Shown here in pieces: positions 17,331-25,362 of a stretch of DNA of 64,000 bases. The number at the start of each line of letters is the position of its first letter. Position 1 is the first letter of the stretch. The position numbers and the translations under genes were made by a program. Source of the DNA: Myxococcales bacterium (GTDB lineage Bacteria > Myxococcota_A > Polyangia > GCA-2747355); NCBI GenBank assembly GCA_020431405.1, contig JAGQIK010000192.1, forward strand, positions 24,957-88,956, read 5' to 3'. The notes under the pieces were generated by a model. That model did no database searches. It was given only the letters and a program-made list of their open reading frames with translations, and had not been told where the DNA came from.

Positions 17331-18004
17331 TGGCGCCTCCCTTCGGCGATGGCCTTGCGGAGCGCATCGAGCTTGAGGCCAGCGATGGTGGCTACGCGCG
17401 TTCCGCGCCGACCGTAGACGATCACGTACGGCAGCTTCGGCACGTCCTTGAGGTAGTGCTTGGTCACGGGCGTGTCCCAATCGACCATGTTGATCTTGCG
17501 CAGCGCGAGGTCTTGGTGGTGTGTGAGCAGCCGTGCCATCTCGCGGTCCACCTTTCGACACGGCCCGCACCACTTGGCGTAGAAGTCGAAGACGGTGACC
17601 TTGCCCGCGGCGAGGTGCTTTTCGAGCTGGACGTCCTCGCCGCGGTGCGAGATCCACTTCACGTCCAGCTTCGGGTCAAACCGCGTGTCCTTTTCGTAGC
17701 GGCCTTTGCCGCGACCGACGACGACGCGGAAGCCGGTTTGCTGCGCGGCGGCCACCAGCTTGTCGCGTTGCACCTCTTTCGGGTCGTACTGGACGGTGAC
17801 CTCGACCGCCTTCTTGTCGAAACTGACGCTGCTTACGCCCGCTTGTTTTCGGATCACCGTGGCCACGCGGTCGCCGCAGCTTTGGCAGTTGATGTCTTGA
17901 AGCGATAGGACCAGGGTCTTGCCGCCGCTCGCTTCGAGTGGCGTGGCGCAGGCGATGGCCGTTGCGGCCATCGACGCCACCACGAGCGCTTGAACTCTTC
18001 GCAT
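17327..18004 (-). CDS. HMA-thioredoxin fusion, exported
   Basis: This 225-residue protein from the ATG at 18004 has an N-terminal export signal with an AIAC possible lipobox. A heavy-metal-associated domain follows (~30-95, with DINCQSCGDRVATVIRKQAG carrying CQSC), then a thioredoxin domain (~125-220) with FDFYAKWCGPCRKVDREM. It should act in the periplasm, where the thioredoxin CGPC could reduce thiols and the HMA domain could bind soft metal. It is in an operon with the barrel gene (4-nt overlap) and the Cys-rich protein upstream, and is convergent with the Czc/ZntA operon. Fusion of these two domains in one exported protein is unusual. Confidence 0.85.
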   Translation of the reverse strand: MRRVQALVVASMAATAIACATPLEASGGKTLVLSLQDINCQSCGDRVATVIRKQAGVSSVSFDKKAVEVTVQYDPKEVQRDKLVAAAQQTGFRVVVGRGKGRYEKDTRFDPKLDVKWISHRGEDVQLEKHLAAGKVTVFDFYAKWCGPCRKVDREMARLLTHHQDLALRKINMVDWDTPVTKHYLKDVPKLPYVIVYGRRGTRVATIAGLKLDALRKAIAEGRRQ

Positions 18005-18130
18005 GATGATCTCTTCCGTCCGGCAGGCGCCCGCCTGCCGATGGTGCTGTTCTCCACCAACGCCACGCGGACGCACGAGGCGGCGCCACGCGCGGCTGAA
18101 CTCACATCGGTTGTCGAGTGCGAGCTGGGC

Positions 18131-18535
18131 TCAGATCAGAAGAGATCGATGCAGGACAAAGATGGGTGGTCCGACCGCGCGCGGTCCTTCGACCCAGCCG
18201 GGCTCTCCGAGGCGTTCGGGTGGCGGGATGAGCGCGTGCCCCGCGACCACGGCGACCACCGCCGCGACGGCGCGGTATTCCACCTCGCCGAGACGAGCGG
18301 GGGGCTGTCCACTGGAGCTCTTGAGGTCACAGCACCGCTGCGACCGAACAGCAACCTGGCCTTGGGAGGCGCAGCACTCGTCCCGCTCCTGGCGGGTGCG
18401 CCGCTGTTTTTCGCCACAGCACGGCGTGTTCATCACGCGACCGCTGAGGCGGCAGACGTAGCTCCAAGCACCGACCAGAGGCAGCGAGCCCAGCGTGGCG
18501 ATGGCGCACGTGAGAGCTATGGCGCGAGACGGCAT
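18131..18535 (-). CDS. Exported Cys-rich protein of metal-efflux locus
   Basis: The ATG at 18535 gives 134 residues: a signal peptide, then YVCRLSGRVMNTPCCGEK, and further CC pairs (DECCAS, QRCCD). A variable Pro/Ala segment and the C-terminal GPPIFVLHRSLLI follow. I recognise the layout (mature start at Tyr-x-Cys, CC pairs and a GPPxFxLHxSxLI end) from uncharacterised proteins near metal-efflux genes in delta-proteobacteria; this rests on memory of the pattern and was not searched. Metal or thiol binding in the periplasm is likely. It is the first gene of the three-gene operon reading left. Confidence 0.65.
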   Translation of the reverse strand: MPSRAIALTCAIATLGSLPLVGAWSYVCRLSGRVMNTPCCGEKQRRTRQERDECCASQGQVAVRSQRCCDLKSSSGQPPARLGEVEYRAVAAVVAVVAGHALIPPPERLGEPGWVEGPRAVGPPIFVLHRSLLI

Positions 18536-18712
18536 CAGCGCACCAATATCACATCGCCGTGCTCGTCGCACATCCGGCGAGCAAGCTGCTGCGCATTTGC
18601 CCGCGGATTTCGTCCCGCTGTCGTCGGGCATTTCGTCGTCTCGGCGCGTTCCGATTGCCATAGTTTCCGGACCGCACGGGCGGTCGATCATCGCGCTGCT
18701 GATTTCGCAGAC

Positions 18713-19330
18713 CTACGTTCGAGTGGCAGCGGGGTTTGTGGACCGGCGCGCGGCGGCGAGCTGTCGCTGCAGCGTCGTCTTCGGGATCTCAAGCTCGTCG
18801 GCGATCTCGGCGAAGCTCTTGCCGGCCGCGCGCATCGCTTCGACGCGGTCGATCGGAACGACGTGCTTCTTCGGTGCGCCCCAGCGCTTGCCCTTCGCGC
18901 GTACTCGGCGGATGCCGGCCTTCACGCGCGCGCGCTTCTCCTCCAACTCGGCTTCGGCAAGCGCGGCGAGAAGCGCCGCGACGCCGCGACCCACAACCGT
19001 TCCGGTGTCGACGGACTGCTGCAACGCGACGAGCCGCACGCCCAGCTCCGTCAGCTCATGCATCGCCAACACCGAGTTGACCATCGAGCGACCGAAGCGC
19101 GAGATTGACCAACACACGACGACGTCGAAGCGCGCGCGTCGCGCGTCGGCCATGAGGCTGTCGAGCGCCGGCCGGCAAGCCTTGGCACCCGACTCGCCTT
19201 GGTCGACGTACCTTCCAGCGATCGTCCAGCCGCGCGCTTCGATGTAGCGCTCCAGCTCGGGGAGCTGGTTCTCGGCGTGCTGTTGATCGGTCGAGCAGCG
19301 CGCGTACAGCGCAGCGAGTGTCTTCGCCAT
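18713..19330 (-). CDS. Serine recombinase (resolvase/invertase family)
   Basis: From the ATG at 19330 the protein has 205 residues. The catalytic N-terminal domain shows LYARCSTDQQ (nucleophile Ser near residue 12), the conserved ARRARFDVVVCWSISRFGRS block and the helix-E region (ALAEAELEEKRARVKAG). A C-terminal HTH follows (KSFAEIADELEIPKTTLQRQL). The size is that of a small resolvase or invertase, not a large integrase. No transposase is next to it. It marks the junction between the metal cargo and the CHAT/STAND operon, suggesting that the island was assembled in steps. Confidence 0.9.
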   Translation of the reverse strand: MAKTLAALYARCSTDQQHAENQLPELERYIEARGWTIAGRYVDQGESGAKACRPALDSLMADARRARFDVVVCWSISRFGRSMVNSVLAMHELTELGVRLVALQQSVDTGTVVGRGVAALLAALAEAELEEKRARVKAGIRRVRAKGKRWGAPKKHVVPIDRVEAMRAAGKSFAEIADELEIPKTTLQRQLAAARRSTNPAATRT

Positions 19331-19638
19331 GCGGAACTCCTTGCGGCTGACGCCGTACGAGCATGGTGACGGCGTGACGTGGGACTTCAAGCGGCTTCAG
19401 GTGCGGCGGCGTCTCGCCGCAGAGTCGTTGTCGTTTACGTTGTCCCGGCGACCGCCTAAACTCGCAAATCTGGTTGGACTCGCGAGTGGATGGTGGCGAC
19501 TCTGTCTTCAAGCTTTGCTCTTCTGTCTCTACGAGATTGGCTTCATGTCGAGCTGGCTTCGCTGGAGTTGGCGATCAGCTACGCGACACGAAGTAGTGTG
19601 GTTGGAGCTGGCCGAACGGCGGTGCAGCGAGTGCCGGA
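19331..19638. other. Divergent intergenic region, promoter region of the CHAT operon
   Basis: These 308 bases separate the serine recombinase from the six-gene operon. A small hairpin (gcggcg-tct-cgccgc, 19406-19420) lies close to the recombinase start and could belong to a recombination site. An actcgc direct repeat lies near 19460-19490. I see no convincing gene and no firm -35/-10 pair; the base composition is more AT-rich than around it, as expected of promoter DNA. Confidence 0.4.
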
Positions 19639-21525
19639 ATGACGTCGATCGGACACAGCTTTCACGCGTGGCTTGCCATCGCCGAGCCACGGCGACGCAT
19701 CGTCATGCTCGGCCGCTTGCTTCGGCTCCTTGAGGTCAACGCCGACAGCGAACGGGTCATCCGAGAGTGTGAGAGCGAAGCCGATGTGGCCCTTGCTCAG
19801 TTGCGCCAGGACGACGTCGATATACGAGGTAGAGCGGCTGCCTTGTGGCGCATCCATGCCGACGAAGTGCGAGAGCGGCTACACGACGTGCAAGACGAAT
19901 CGCTGCACGCCTATTGGCCGATGAACAGCTACGAGGACGCGCTCAGCTGCGACGGCGACACCCTTAGCTTTCCGACGTCGATGCCACGAGGGGAGCCGTC
20001 GGACCGCACCAAGAAGCTCGTGATGGCGCTCGTTCACTGGGCGGCCTGGGCAACCCAAATCGCTGACGAGGACGACTCCACCGACGCAATACGCACGCTC
20101 TGGGGAAAAGCCGAGCGCCTGAAGGACGCGCGCAAGGCTTGGGAGCGGCGGTTCGAGATCATGCGCCAGTCGCTTCCTGGAAACGCCTACCGCCGACTTT
20201 GCGCGGTTGCCGACGATCTCGCGCCGTCCCCGCCCGCTGAGGGTGCCGGTCTAGCCGATTGGGCAGACTTCATCAACAACTGCGAGTATGCGGATGCCGT
20301 GTGGAGCGATGATGCAGTCGATCTGGACAGCTCAGAGCTGCTGGATCTTCACAAGGCGATCGAAGCCGACGCACGGCTCCTCTTCGACGAGGTGCAGCGG
20401 CGCGCCGCCGAGATGGAGACTGACGTGAGACCTGTGAAAGTGCTGGTGCTGGCAGCCGACCCGACCGATGAGTCGAAGCTGCGCCTCGGGGAAGAAGTGC
20501 GAGCGATTGCCGAAAAGGTGCGGGCCGCGGACCGGCGTGACGACGTCGAGATTGTGCAGCACTGGGCGGTGAGACCGGACGACCTGCTGCAGTCGCTGAA
20601 CCAGCACAAACCCGACATCGTCCACTTCTGCGGTCACGGAAGCGCGGACGCGATCTCGGTGGTCGGTGCTGACGGCAACCCCAAAGAGGTGCCCAACGCA
20701 GCCTTGGTTGCCTTGTTCAAGACGTTGAAGGACAACATCCGTGTTGTTGTGTTGAACTCGTGCTTCAGTCGCACGCAAGCCGAGGCGATCACGGAGGTCA
20801 TTGACTTCGCGGTGGGCATGTCACGGGCGGTACGCGACGACGCAGCAGTTGTCTTTGCGGCGTCCTTCTATCGCGCGGTAGCCTTTGGTCGGTCGGTTGA
20901 AGAAGCCTTCGACCAAGGCAAAGTCGCACTGCTTGTCGAGGGAATTCCCGAAGACGACGTGCCTGTGCTGATTGCGCGAGCAGGCGCCGATGCCGCGACG
21001 ACACGGTTGGTATCGGGAGACGATGCCCAACCGACGCAAGATGGGCCGATGGTGACTCGCTCCCTTGAGGGGACGCTCTACCAACAAGTCAGAGAGCACT
21101 ACGCCAGCCAGGGCCGGCAGGTTTGTTGGCCTCACCTCAGCGACCGAGACGAGAAGATCGCGCAGGGCTACGAGGTCGCATTCCATCCAACCACGGGGCG
21201 AGAGATCCGCGGAGGTAGCGATCACCGCGGCCGACAAGAGCACCTGCTGATGGTCCGGCCAGTGTCGAGGAGCCGCGTCGAACTCGAAGGACTATCTCAA
21301 TCGGATCAACGCGTCGTGGTCGGCGACCGCATCGAATGGAATGGGAACTCAGCGACGGTTGACCTGCGACTCGTAGCCGAGCAGCTCGGTTGGCCTGTCG
21401 AGACTGTGAGGTCGGCTATCCAAGGGCTCGCGGCCGACCAAACGATCGTCGTGCAGGAGTTGGGCGCTCGCTTCGCCAAGATCGCGAAGCCCAGCATCCG
21501 CACCATACCCATCTATCGAGGGTGA
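19639..21525 (+). CDS. CHAT-domain (caspase-like) protease
   Basis: This protein has 628 residues. The first ~260 are a mostly helical region without a recognised domain. Residues ~266-430 form a CHAT domain: PVKVLVLAADP (first strand), IVHFCGHGS with His333, and VVVLNSCFS with Cys375, the caspase-like dyad, then the AAVVFAASFYRAVAFG block. Residues ~450-628 are a separate region whose end (LRLVAEQLGWPVETVRSAIQGLA) could be a winged helix. CHAT proteases in bacteria are often effectors of immune or conflict systems that cleave a partner. It opens a six-gene operon, which makes a downstream protein its likely substrate or regulator. Confidence 0.85.
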   Translation: MTSIGHSFHAWLAIAEPRRRIVMLGRLLRLLEVNADSERVIRECESEADVALAQLRQDDVDIRGRAAALWRIHADEVRERLHDVQDESLHAYWPMNSYEDALSCDGDTLSFPTSMPRGEPSDRTKKLVMALVHWAAWATQIADEDDSTDAIRTLWGKAERLKDARKAWERRFEIMRQSLPGNAYRRLCAVADDLAPSPPAEGAGLADWADFINNCEYADAVWSDDAVDLDSSELLDLHKAIEADARLLFDEVQRRAAEMETDVRPVKVLVLAADPTDESKLRLGEEVRAIAEKVRAADRRDDVEIVQHWAVRPDDLLQSLNQHKPDIVHFCGHGSADAISVVGADGNPKEVPNAALVALFKTLKDNIRVVVLNSCFSRTQAEAITEVIDFAVGMSRAVRDDAAVVFAASFYRAVAFGRSVEEAFDQGKVALLVEGIPEDDVPVLIARAGADAATTRLVSGDDAQPTQDGPMVTRSLEGTLYQQVREHYASQGRQVCWPHLSDRDEKIAQGYEVAFHPTTGREIRGGSDHRGRQEHLLMVRPVSRSRVELEGLSQSDQRVVVGDRIEWNGNSATVDLRLVAEQLGWPVETVRSAIQGLAADQTIVVQELGARFAKIAKPSIRTIPIYRG

Positions 21526-21546
21526 GGCCTCCTCCTAGCCAACAGC

Positions 21547-22407
21547 ATGACTCCCTTCTTGCACATCTCGCAGGTAATCGACGCGCATTTTCCCGGCCTG
21601 CTTGGTGGGGCTCCTGCTGCCACCGCCAACGAGAGCGATTTCGGTGGCGACTCACTCGGACTCGCGGCGCTTTCGGCCTCTCCAAGCGCTGGTCACGTCA
21701 CGCTGCTAGGGTCGACCGAGACGGAGAAGGCAGCAGTCCTCGCCGATCAGCTTTCGCGTGACCGGGCGCTTCACTGTGGCCAGCCGGCTCTGGTATTCGT
21801 GGATCGGGACGATGTCGACTGGCTCGTCGCCGAGCACCTCGCCGCCCTATCACGTGTCCAGTTCGCGCGAATCCGCCGGAGCGTTCGCGACGCGGAAGAG
21901 CGTTCGAGAGTGGCGCAAGCGGGTCGAGTGCTGGCAAGCACGCCCATCTGGTTTGCGTCCCCTCCGCGCGAGATCGAGGATCTTGTCGAGTTCGTGCGGT
22001 TCTTCCGTATGGAGCGACAGGCCGCGGGTGACGAAGCGGTGCCGACCGTTCGCCTCGACCGCGTTCACGAGTTCCGTGTGTCAACCGCTAGGCAGACGAT
22101 CGAGGAGAACACCGGCGCTGTTGTTCGCGAGTTGAAGGCCGGCGCGAGGAGGGTTGGAGTTGCGATCTTGGCCGTTGCGGTGATCAGACATCCAGGCGAA
22201 GAGACGCGAGGCGACCTGAGCGTGAGCGACATGAAAGGGTCGGGGGAGCTGGAGGCCGCGTCCGATGCGGTGTTTCTACTCAATCTGCAGCCCGCCGACC
22301 ACGACACGAGGGACGTCGTTCTTGACCTAGCGAAGAACAAGCACGGCCCTCAGACGCACCTCGATTTGTCGCTGACGTACAGGCTGCGACGATTCGACCG
22401 GCGCTAG
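21547..22407 (+). CDS. DnaB-like RecA-fold protein with degenerate P-loop
   Basis: The 286 residues follow the order of the replicative-helicase DnaB C-terminal domain. There is a P-loop position near residues 53-63 (LLGSTETEKAA), a Walker B-like strand (VRLDRVHE ~168-175), the helix RELKAGARRVGVAILAVAVIRH, the SDMKGSGELEAASDAVFLL block (~227-245, equivalent to SDLRESGxIEQDADVV), and AKNKHGPQTHLDL (~262-274, equivalent to KNRNGP). The P-loop lacks the Gly-Lys-Thr core (Glu-Lys-Ala instead), so ATP hydrolysis is doubtful. It starts 21 nt after the CHAT gene. It may be a sensor or decoy of the replicative helicase; this is inference. Confidence 0.7.
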   Translation: MTPFLHISQVIDAHFPGLLGGAPAATANESDFGGDSLGLAALSASPSAGHVTLLGSTETEKAAVLADQLSRDRALHCGQPALVFVDRDDVDWLVAEHLAALSRVQFARIRRSVRDAEERSRVAQAGRVLASTPIWFASPPREIEDLVEFVRFFRMERQAAGDEAVPTVRLDRVHEFRVSTARQTIEENTGAVVRELKAGARRVGVAILAVAVIRHPGEETRGDLSVSDMKGSGELEAASDAVFLLNLQPADHDTRDVVLDLAKNKHGPQTHLDLSLTYRLRRFDRR

Positions 22408-22426
22408 CTCAAGAAGGGGACGATCG

Positions 22427-23086
22427 GTGGCGACGATCAGACAGAGAGAGCAGGCGCTGTTTCGGCGGTGGAAGAAGAGGCGACCAGACTGTGTCGGCGA
22501 TGGAGTGGTTGATGAAGGCGTCTACCTCGCCGCGCGCCCAAGGCTGCTTTTCGTGCTCAAAGAGGTCAACAGCCCAGGCAACAGCGATTGGGACCTTCGC
22601 GACTTCTTGGCCAAGGGCGGTAGGTCGCAAACCTGGAACAACGTCACGCGATGGGTCGAAGGTCTTCGCCGCTTGGATTCCGACATTCCCTGGTCCGAGC
22701 TTGCGTCGATCTCGGATGAACGGCGCAAGCAAGCGCTTGACACGATCGCGGCGGTGAACCTCAAGAAGGACCCAGGCGGAAGCACGACGAAGGCGAAGGA
22801 GCTGATCTCAGCGGTAGCCCAAGATCGCGACCTGCTTTGCGAGCAGATACGGTTGTACGATGCAGACATCATCATCGCCTGCGGATCGCTCGTCGCGGGT
22901 CAGCTCGTATCGGTTCTGGATCTTCCAGCGAGCTGGCCTTCGACGCGACGGGGCATTCAGCACTGCGAAGACGAAAGCGGCGCGATCGTGTTCGCGTACT
23001 CGCACCCCGAGGCACGCGTGCACAACTCGCTGCTGCACTACGGCCTTGTCGATGCCGTTCGTGAGGTGTGGGCTAGACGCGGCTGA
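22427..23086 (+). CDS. Uracil-DNA glycosylase superfamily-like protein
   Basis: This gene encodes 219 residues from a GTG 19 nt after the previous gene. The block order recalls UDG families 4/5: RLLFVLKEVNSPG (~39-51), TIAAVNLKK (~106-114, like the iTNxvK motif), the strand ADIIIACGSLVAGQLV (~146-161), and FAYSHPEARVH (~189-199, like the HPs/aR motif II). A conserved-looking FLAKGGRSQTWNNVTRW segment at ~60-76 is extra. The active-site Asp of motif I is not obvious, so it may bind DNA or nucleotides without glycosylase activity. Fold assignment is moderate; function is inferred from the operon. Confidence 0.55.
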   Translation: MATIRQREQALFRRWKKRRPDCVGDGVVDEGVYLAARPRLLFVLKEVNSPGNSDWDLRDFLAKGGRSQTWNNVTRWVEGLRRLDSDIPWSELASISDERRKQALDTIAAVNLKKDPGGSTTKAKELISAVAQDRDLLCEQIRLYDADIIIACGSLVAGQLVSVLDLPASWPSTRRGIQHCEDESGAIVFAYSHPEARVHNSLLHYGLVDAVREVWARRG

Positions 23087-23103
23087 TGGACTGATCGGCG
23101 ACG

Positions 23104-25362
23104 ATGGGCGGACAGGAATCATCGCGTGGGTATTTGCTGCAGACGCTCGCGTGTCTGTTGGAGGCCGTGCGCACACCCGACTGGGACGAGGTGACGATCG
23201 AGCCCGATGTCCCCGGCGAGAAGGTGGACATTCTCTGGCGAGCCCAGGGCCGTCAACGTGCCGTGCAAGTCAAAAGCTCTCAGAACCAGATCTCCCTCGC
23301 GCAAGCGAAACAGTGGGCTACGGCGCTTCGTCACTCCTACCAGGCAGACGCGTACGAGCTGCAGCTGTTCGGGCCGACGGCTGGCTCGGTAGTAGATCTC
23401 GACGAGCACAAGCACGACGGCGTCGTCGTGCGCCCGCCACAGCCGCTCGATGTTCAGGGCGCGAAAGAGAAGGCTGCACATCGCCTTCACGCGTACCTCA
23501 ACGAGGCGTTCCTTCCGCCCGTGTCCCCGCGGGCGAAGCTGCTTGATCTCCTCGTCGACGGTCTCGTCAGCAGGCTATTGGATGCGGCTACAGCTGGCCG
23601 TTCGATTCCGCGTCGTGCCTTCAACGAGCTGCTGAACGACTGGATCAGCGAGACGCGTGAGTCTGAGGGTTTCGTTGGTGCCAGCCAGCAACACGAGGCC
23701 GCGCTGCTGCTCGGGCACGTCTCTCGCGCCGACCTCGCGCGCCGTCTCCGCGTGGCTTCGGCACCGCTGCGCGATTGGCCTGCAACGCTCGGCGATGATG
23801 TTTGGCTAGAGCGGGAGGAATTGGATCGGATTCGCGCCAAGATCTCCGAGTCATCGTCGTCGGTGACGTTGGTTGTCGGCGGCCCCGGCTCAGGAAAGTC
23901 GGCGCTGCTGTCTCGTCTGCTGAGCGAAATGACGGACGTGATGCCAGCTCTCGGTATCAAGGCCGACATTCTGGGCATCGACGTAACGACTGCCGAGGCT
24001 CTAACGAAAGTCTTGAAGTTGCCGTCGTCGATTCCGACCTGTCTTCAAGCGGCGAAGAACGAGAATGGGGCTCTACTCGTCCTCGACCAACTGGACGTCC
24101 TGGCCGAAATCCAGTGCCTCACGACCGATCGCCTGTCGGTCCTTCTTGACTTGGTTGAGAGGGCCGCTGAGATCGATGGCGTACACGTAGTCGCCTCTTG
24201 CCGCACCTTCGAGCGCCAGCACGATCACCGGCTTCGGGGCATTGACGCGACGGTATTGGAGCTTGATCCGATCAGCTGGGAGTTGATTCAACCCATCGTA
24301 GCGGAGGCTGGCTACTCGCCCGATCAGTTCGCGCCGGGGCTACAACAAGCGCTCCGGCAGCCGTTCATGCTGAAGGCGTTCTTGGACATGGGAGTGTCTT
24401 CCGAGCAGGCGTCATCGGTCGCTTCTGCCCACGGGATGCTCGACAGCTTCTACCTGGACAAGCTCCCAGAGGGCGAGGAATCGGCGAGGTTTCTCGAAAG
24501 ACTCGCCACAGAGATCGCCAACCGCGAGAGCATGTGGCTTCCGACATCGCGTTACGTCGGCGAGCGGCTACTCATCGATCAGCTGGTTGAGGCGGGCGTC
24601 CTTCACCGGCGGCCCGATGGACGGCAGTTCGGCTTCCGACATCAGCTCTGGTACGAACATGCACGTGCTCGCGCCTTCGTCGCGAACGATGGCGGGCTCG
24701 CCGACTTCGTTCTCAGGCGTCAAAGCACGCTGTCGGTGCGTTCGGTCCTGCTCAGCAGCTTGCAGTACCTACGCGATCTCGATGAAGAGGCCTACGTGCG
24801 GGAATGCAACGGCCTCCTTGGAAGCACTGCTCGCCCGCACATTCGCGGTCTCGTGGTCGACTTCGTAGGCCAAGTCGAGACACCTATGGACGCCGAGGTC
24901 GGTTGGATCGCGCGCGAATTGCGCGACCGAGAGCGAAGAACGCGCGCGCTGGCATCGATAGCCGGTCGCCCATCGTGGCTCGCCATCCTCCAAGCGGATG
25001 TATTGCCGGCTTTGGTGCGCGAACAACCTCCGGTGCCCAATCTTGCGAGGGTGCTTCGTGAGGCGGGAGCGTTTGCTCCCCATGCAGTCTGTACGCTCTT
25101 GGAACCCTGGCTGGCGGACAACTCACTCGCTGGCATGTGTGCATGGGTTCTGATGGGTGTCTCCGATTGGGACGATCGGGCGCTGGCCATCGCAAGACGA
25201 CTCGTCACGGTTGACAACGTCGACAGGCACGTCGTGCGACAGCTCGTGTCGGCTGTTTCGGCGCAGCACCCGGAGGCAGCGCCGCAGCTGGTCCGCGACT
25301 ATCTAGCACCGAAGGTCGCAGCGGCTATCAGCGCCGCGAGGGCAGATGATGATGAACACTAA
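23104..25362 (+). CDS. STAND NTPase with N-terminal Cap4/DUF4297-like nuclease
   Basis: This protein has 752 residues. Residues ~1-130 look like a PD-(D/E)xK nuclease of the Cap4/DUF4297 type: RGYLLQTLACLL helix, TIEPDVPGEKVDILW (Asp42) and AVQVKSS (Gln55, Lys57). A NACHT/STAND ATPase follows with Walker A VVGGPGSGKSALL (~257-269), Walker B ALLVLDQLDVL (~323-333) and a VVASCRTFERQ sensor-like strand. The rest (~450-752) is a winged-helix region and helical repeats. Proteins of this plan (Avs type) detect phage proteins and then cleave DNA. It begins 17 nt after the UDG-like gene and overlaps the next gene by 17 nt. Confidence 0.82.
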   Translation: MGGQESSRGYLLQTLACLLEAVRTPDWDEVTIEPDVPGEKVDILWRAQGRQRAVQVKSSQNQISLAQAKQWATALRHSYQADAYELQLFGPTAGSVVDLDEHKHDGVVVRPPQPLDVQGAKEKAAHRLHAYLNEAFLPPVSPRAKLLDLLVDGLVSRLLDAATAGRSIPRRAFNELLNDWISETRESEGFVGASQQHEAALLLGHVSRADLARRLRVASAPLRDWPATLGDDVWLEREELDRIRAKISESSSSVTLVVGGPGSGKSALLSRLLSEMTDVMPALGIKADILGIDVTTAEALTKVLKLPSSIPTCLQAAKNENGALLVLDQLDVLAEIQCLTTDRLSVLLDLVERAAEIDGVHVVASCRTFERQHDHRLRGIDATVLELDPISWELIQPIVAEAGYSPDQFAPGLQQALRQPFMLKAFLDMGVSSEQASSVASAHGMLDSFYLDKLPEGEESARFLERLATEIANRESMWLPTSRYVGERLLIDQLVEAGVLHRRPDGRQFGFRHQLWYEHARARAFVANDGGLADFVLRRQSTLSVRSVLLSSLQYLRDLDEEAYVRECNGLLGSTARPHIRGLVVDFVGQVETPMDAEVGWIARELRDRERRTRALASIAGRPSWLAILQADVLPALVREQPPVPNLARVLREAGAFAPHAVCTLLEPWLADNSLAGMCAWVLMGVSDWDDRALAIARRLVTVDNVDRHVVRQLVSAVSAQHPEAAPQLVRDYLAPKVAAAISAARADDDEH

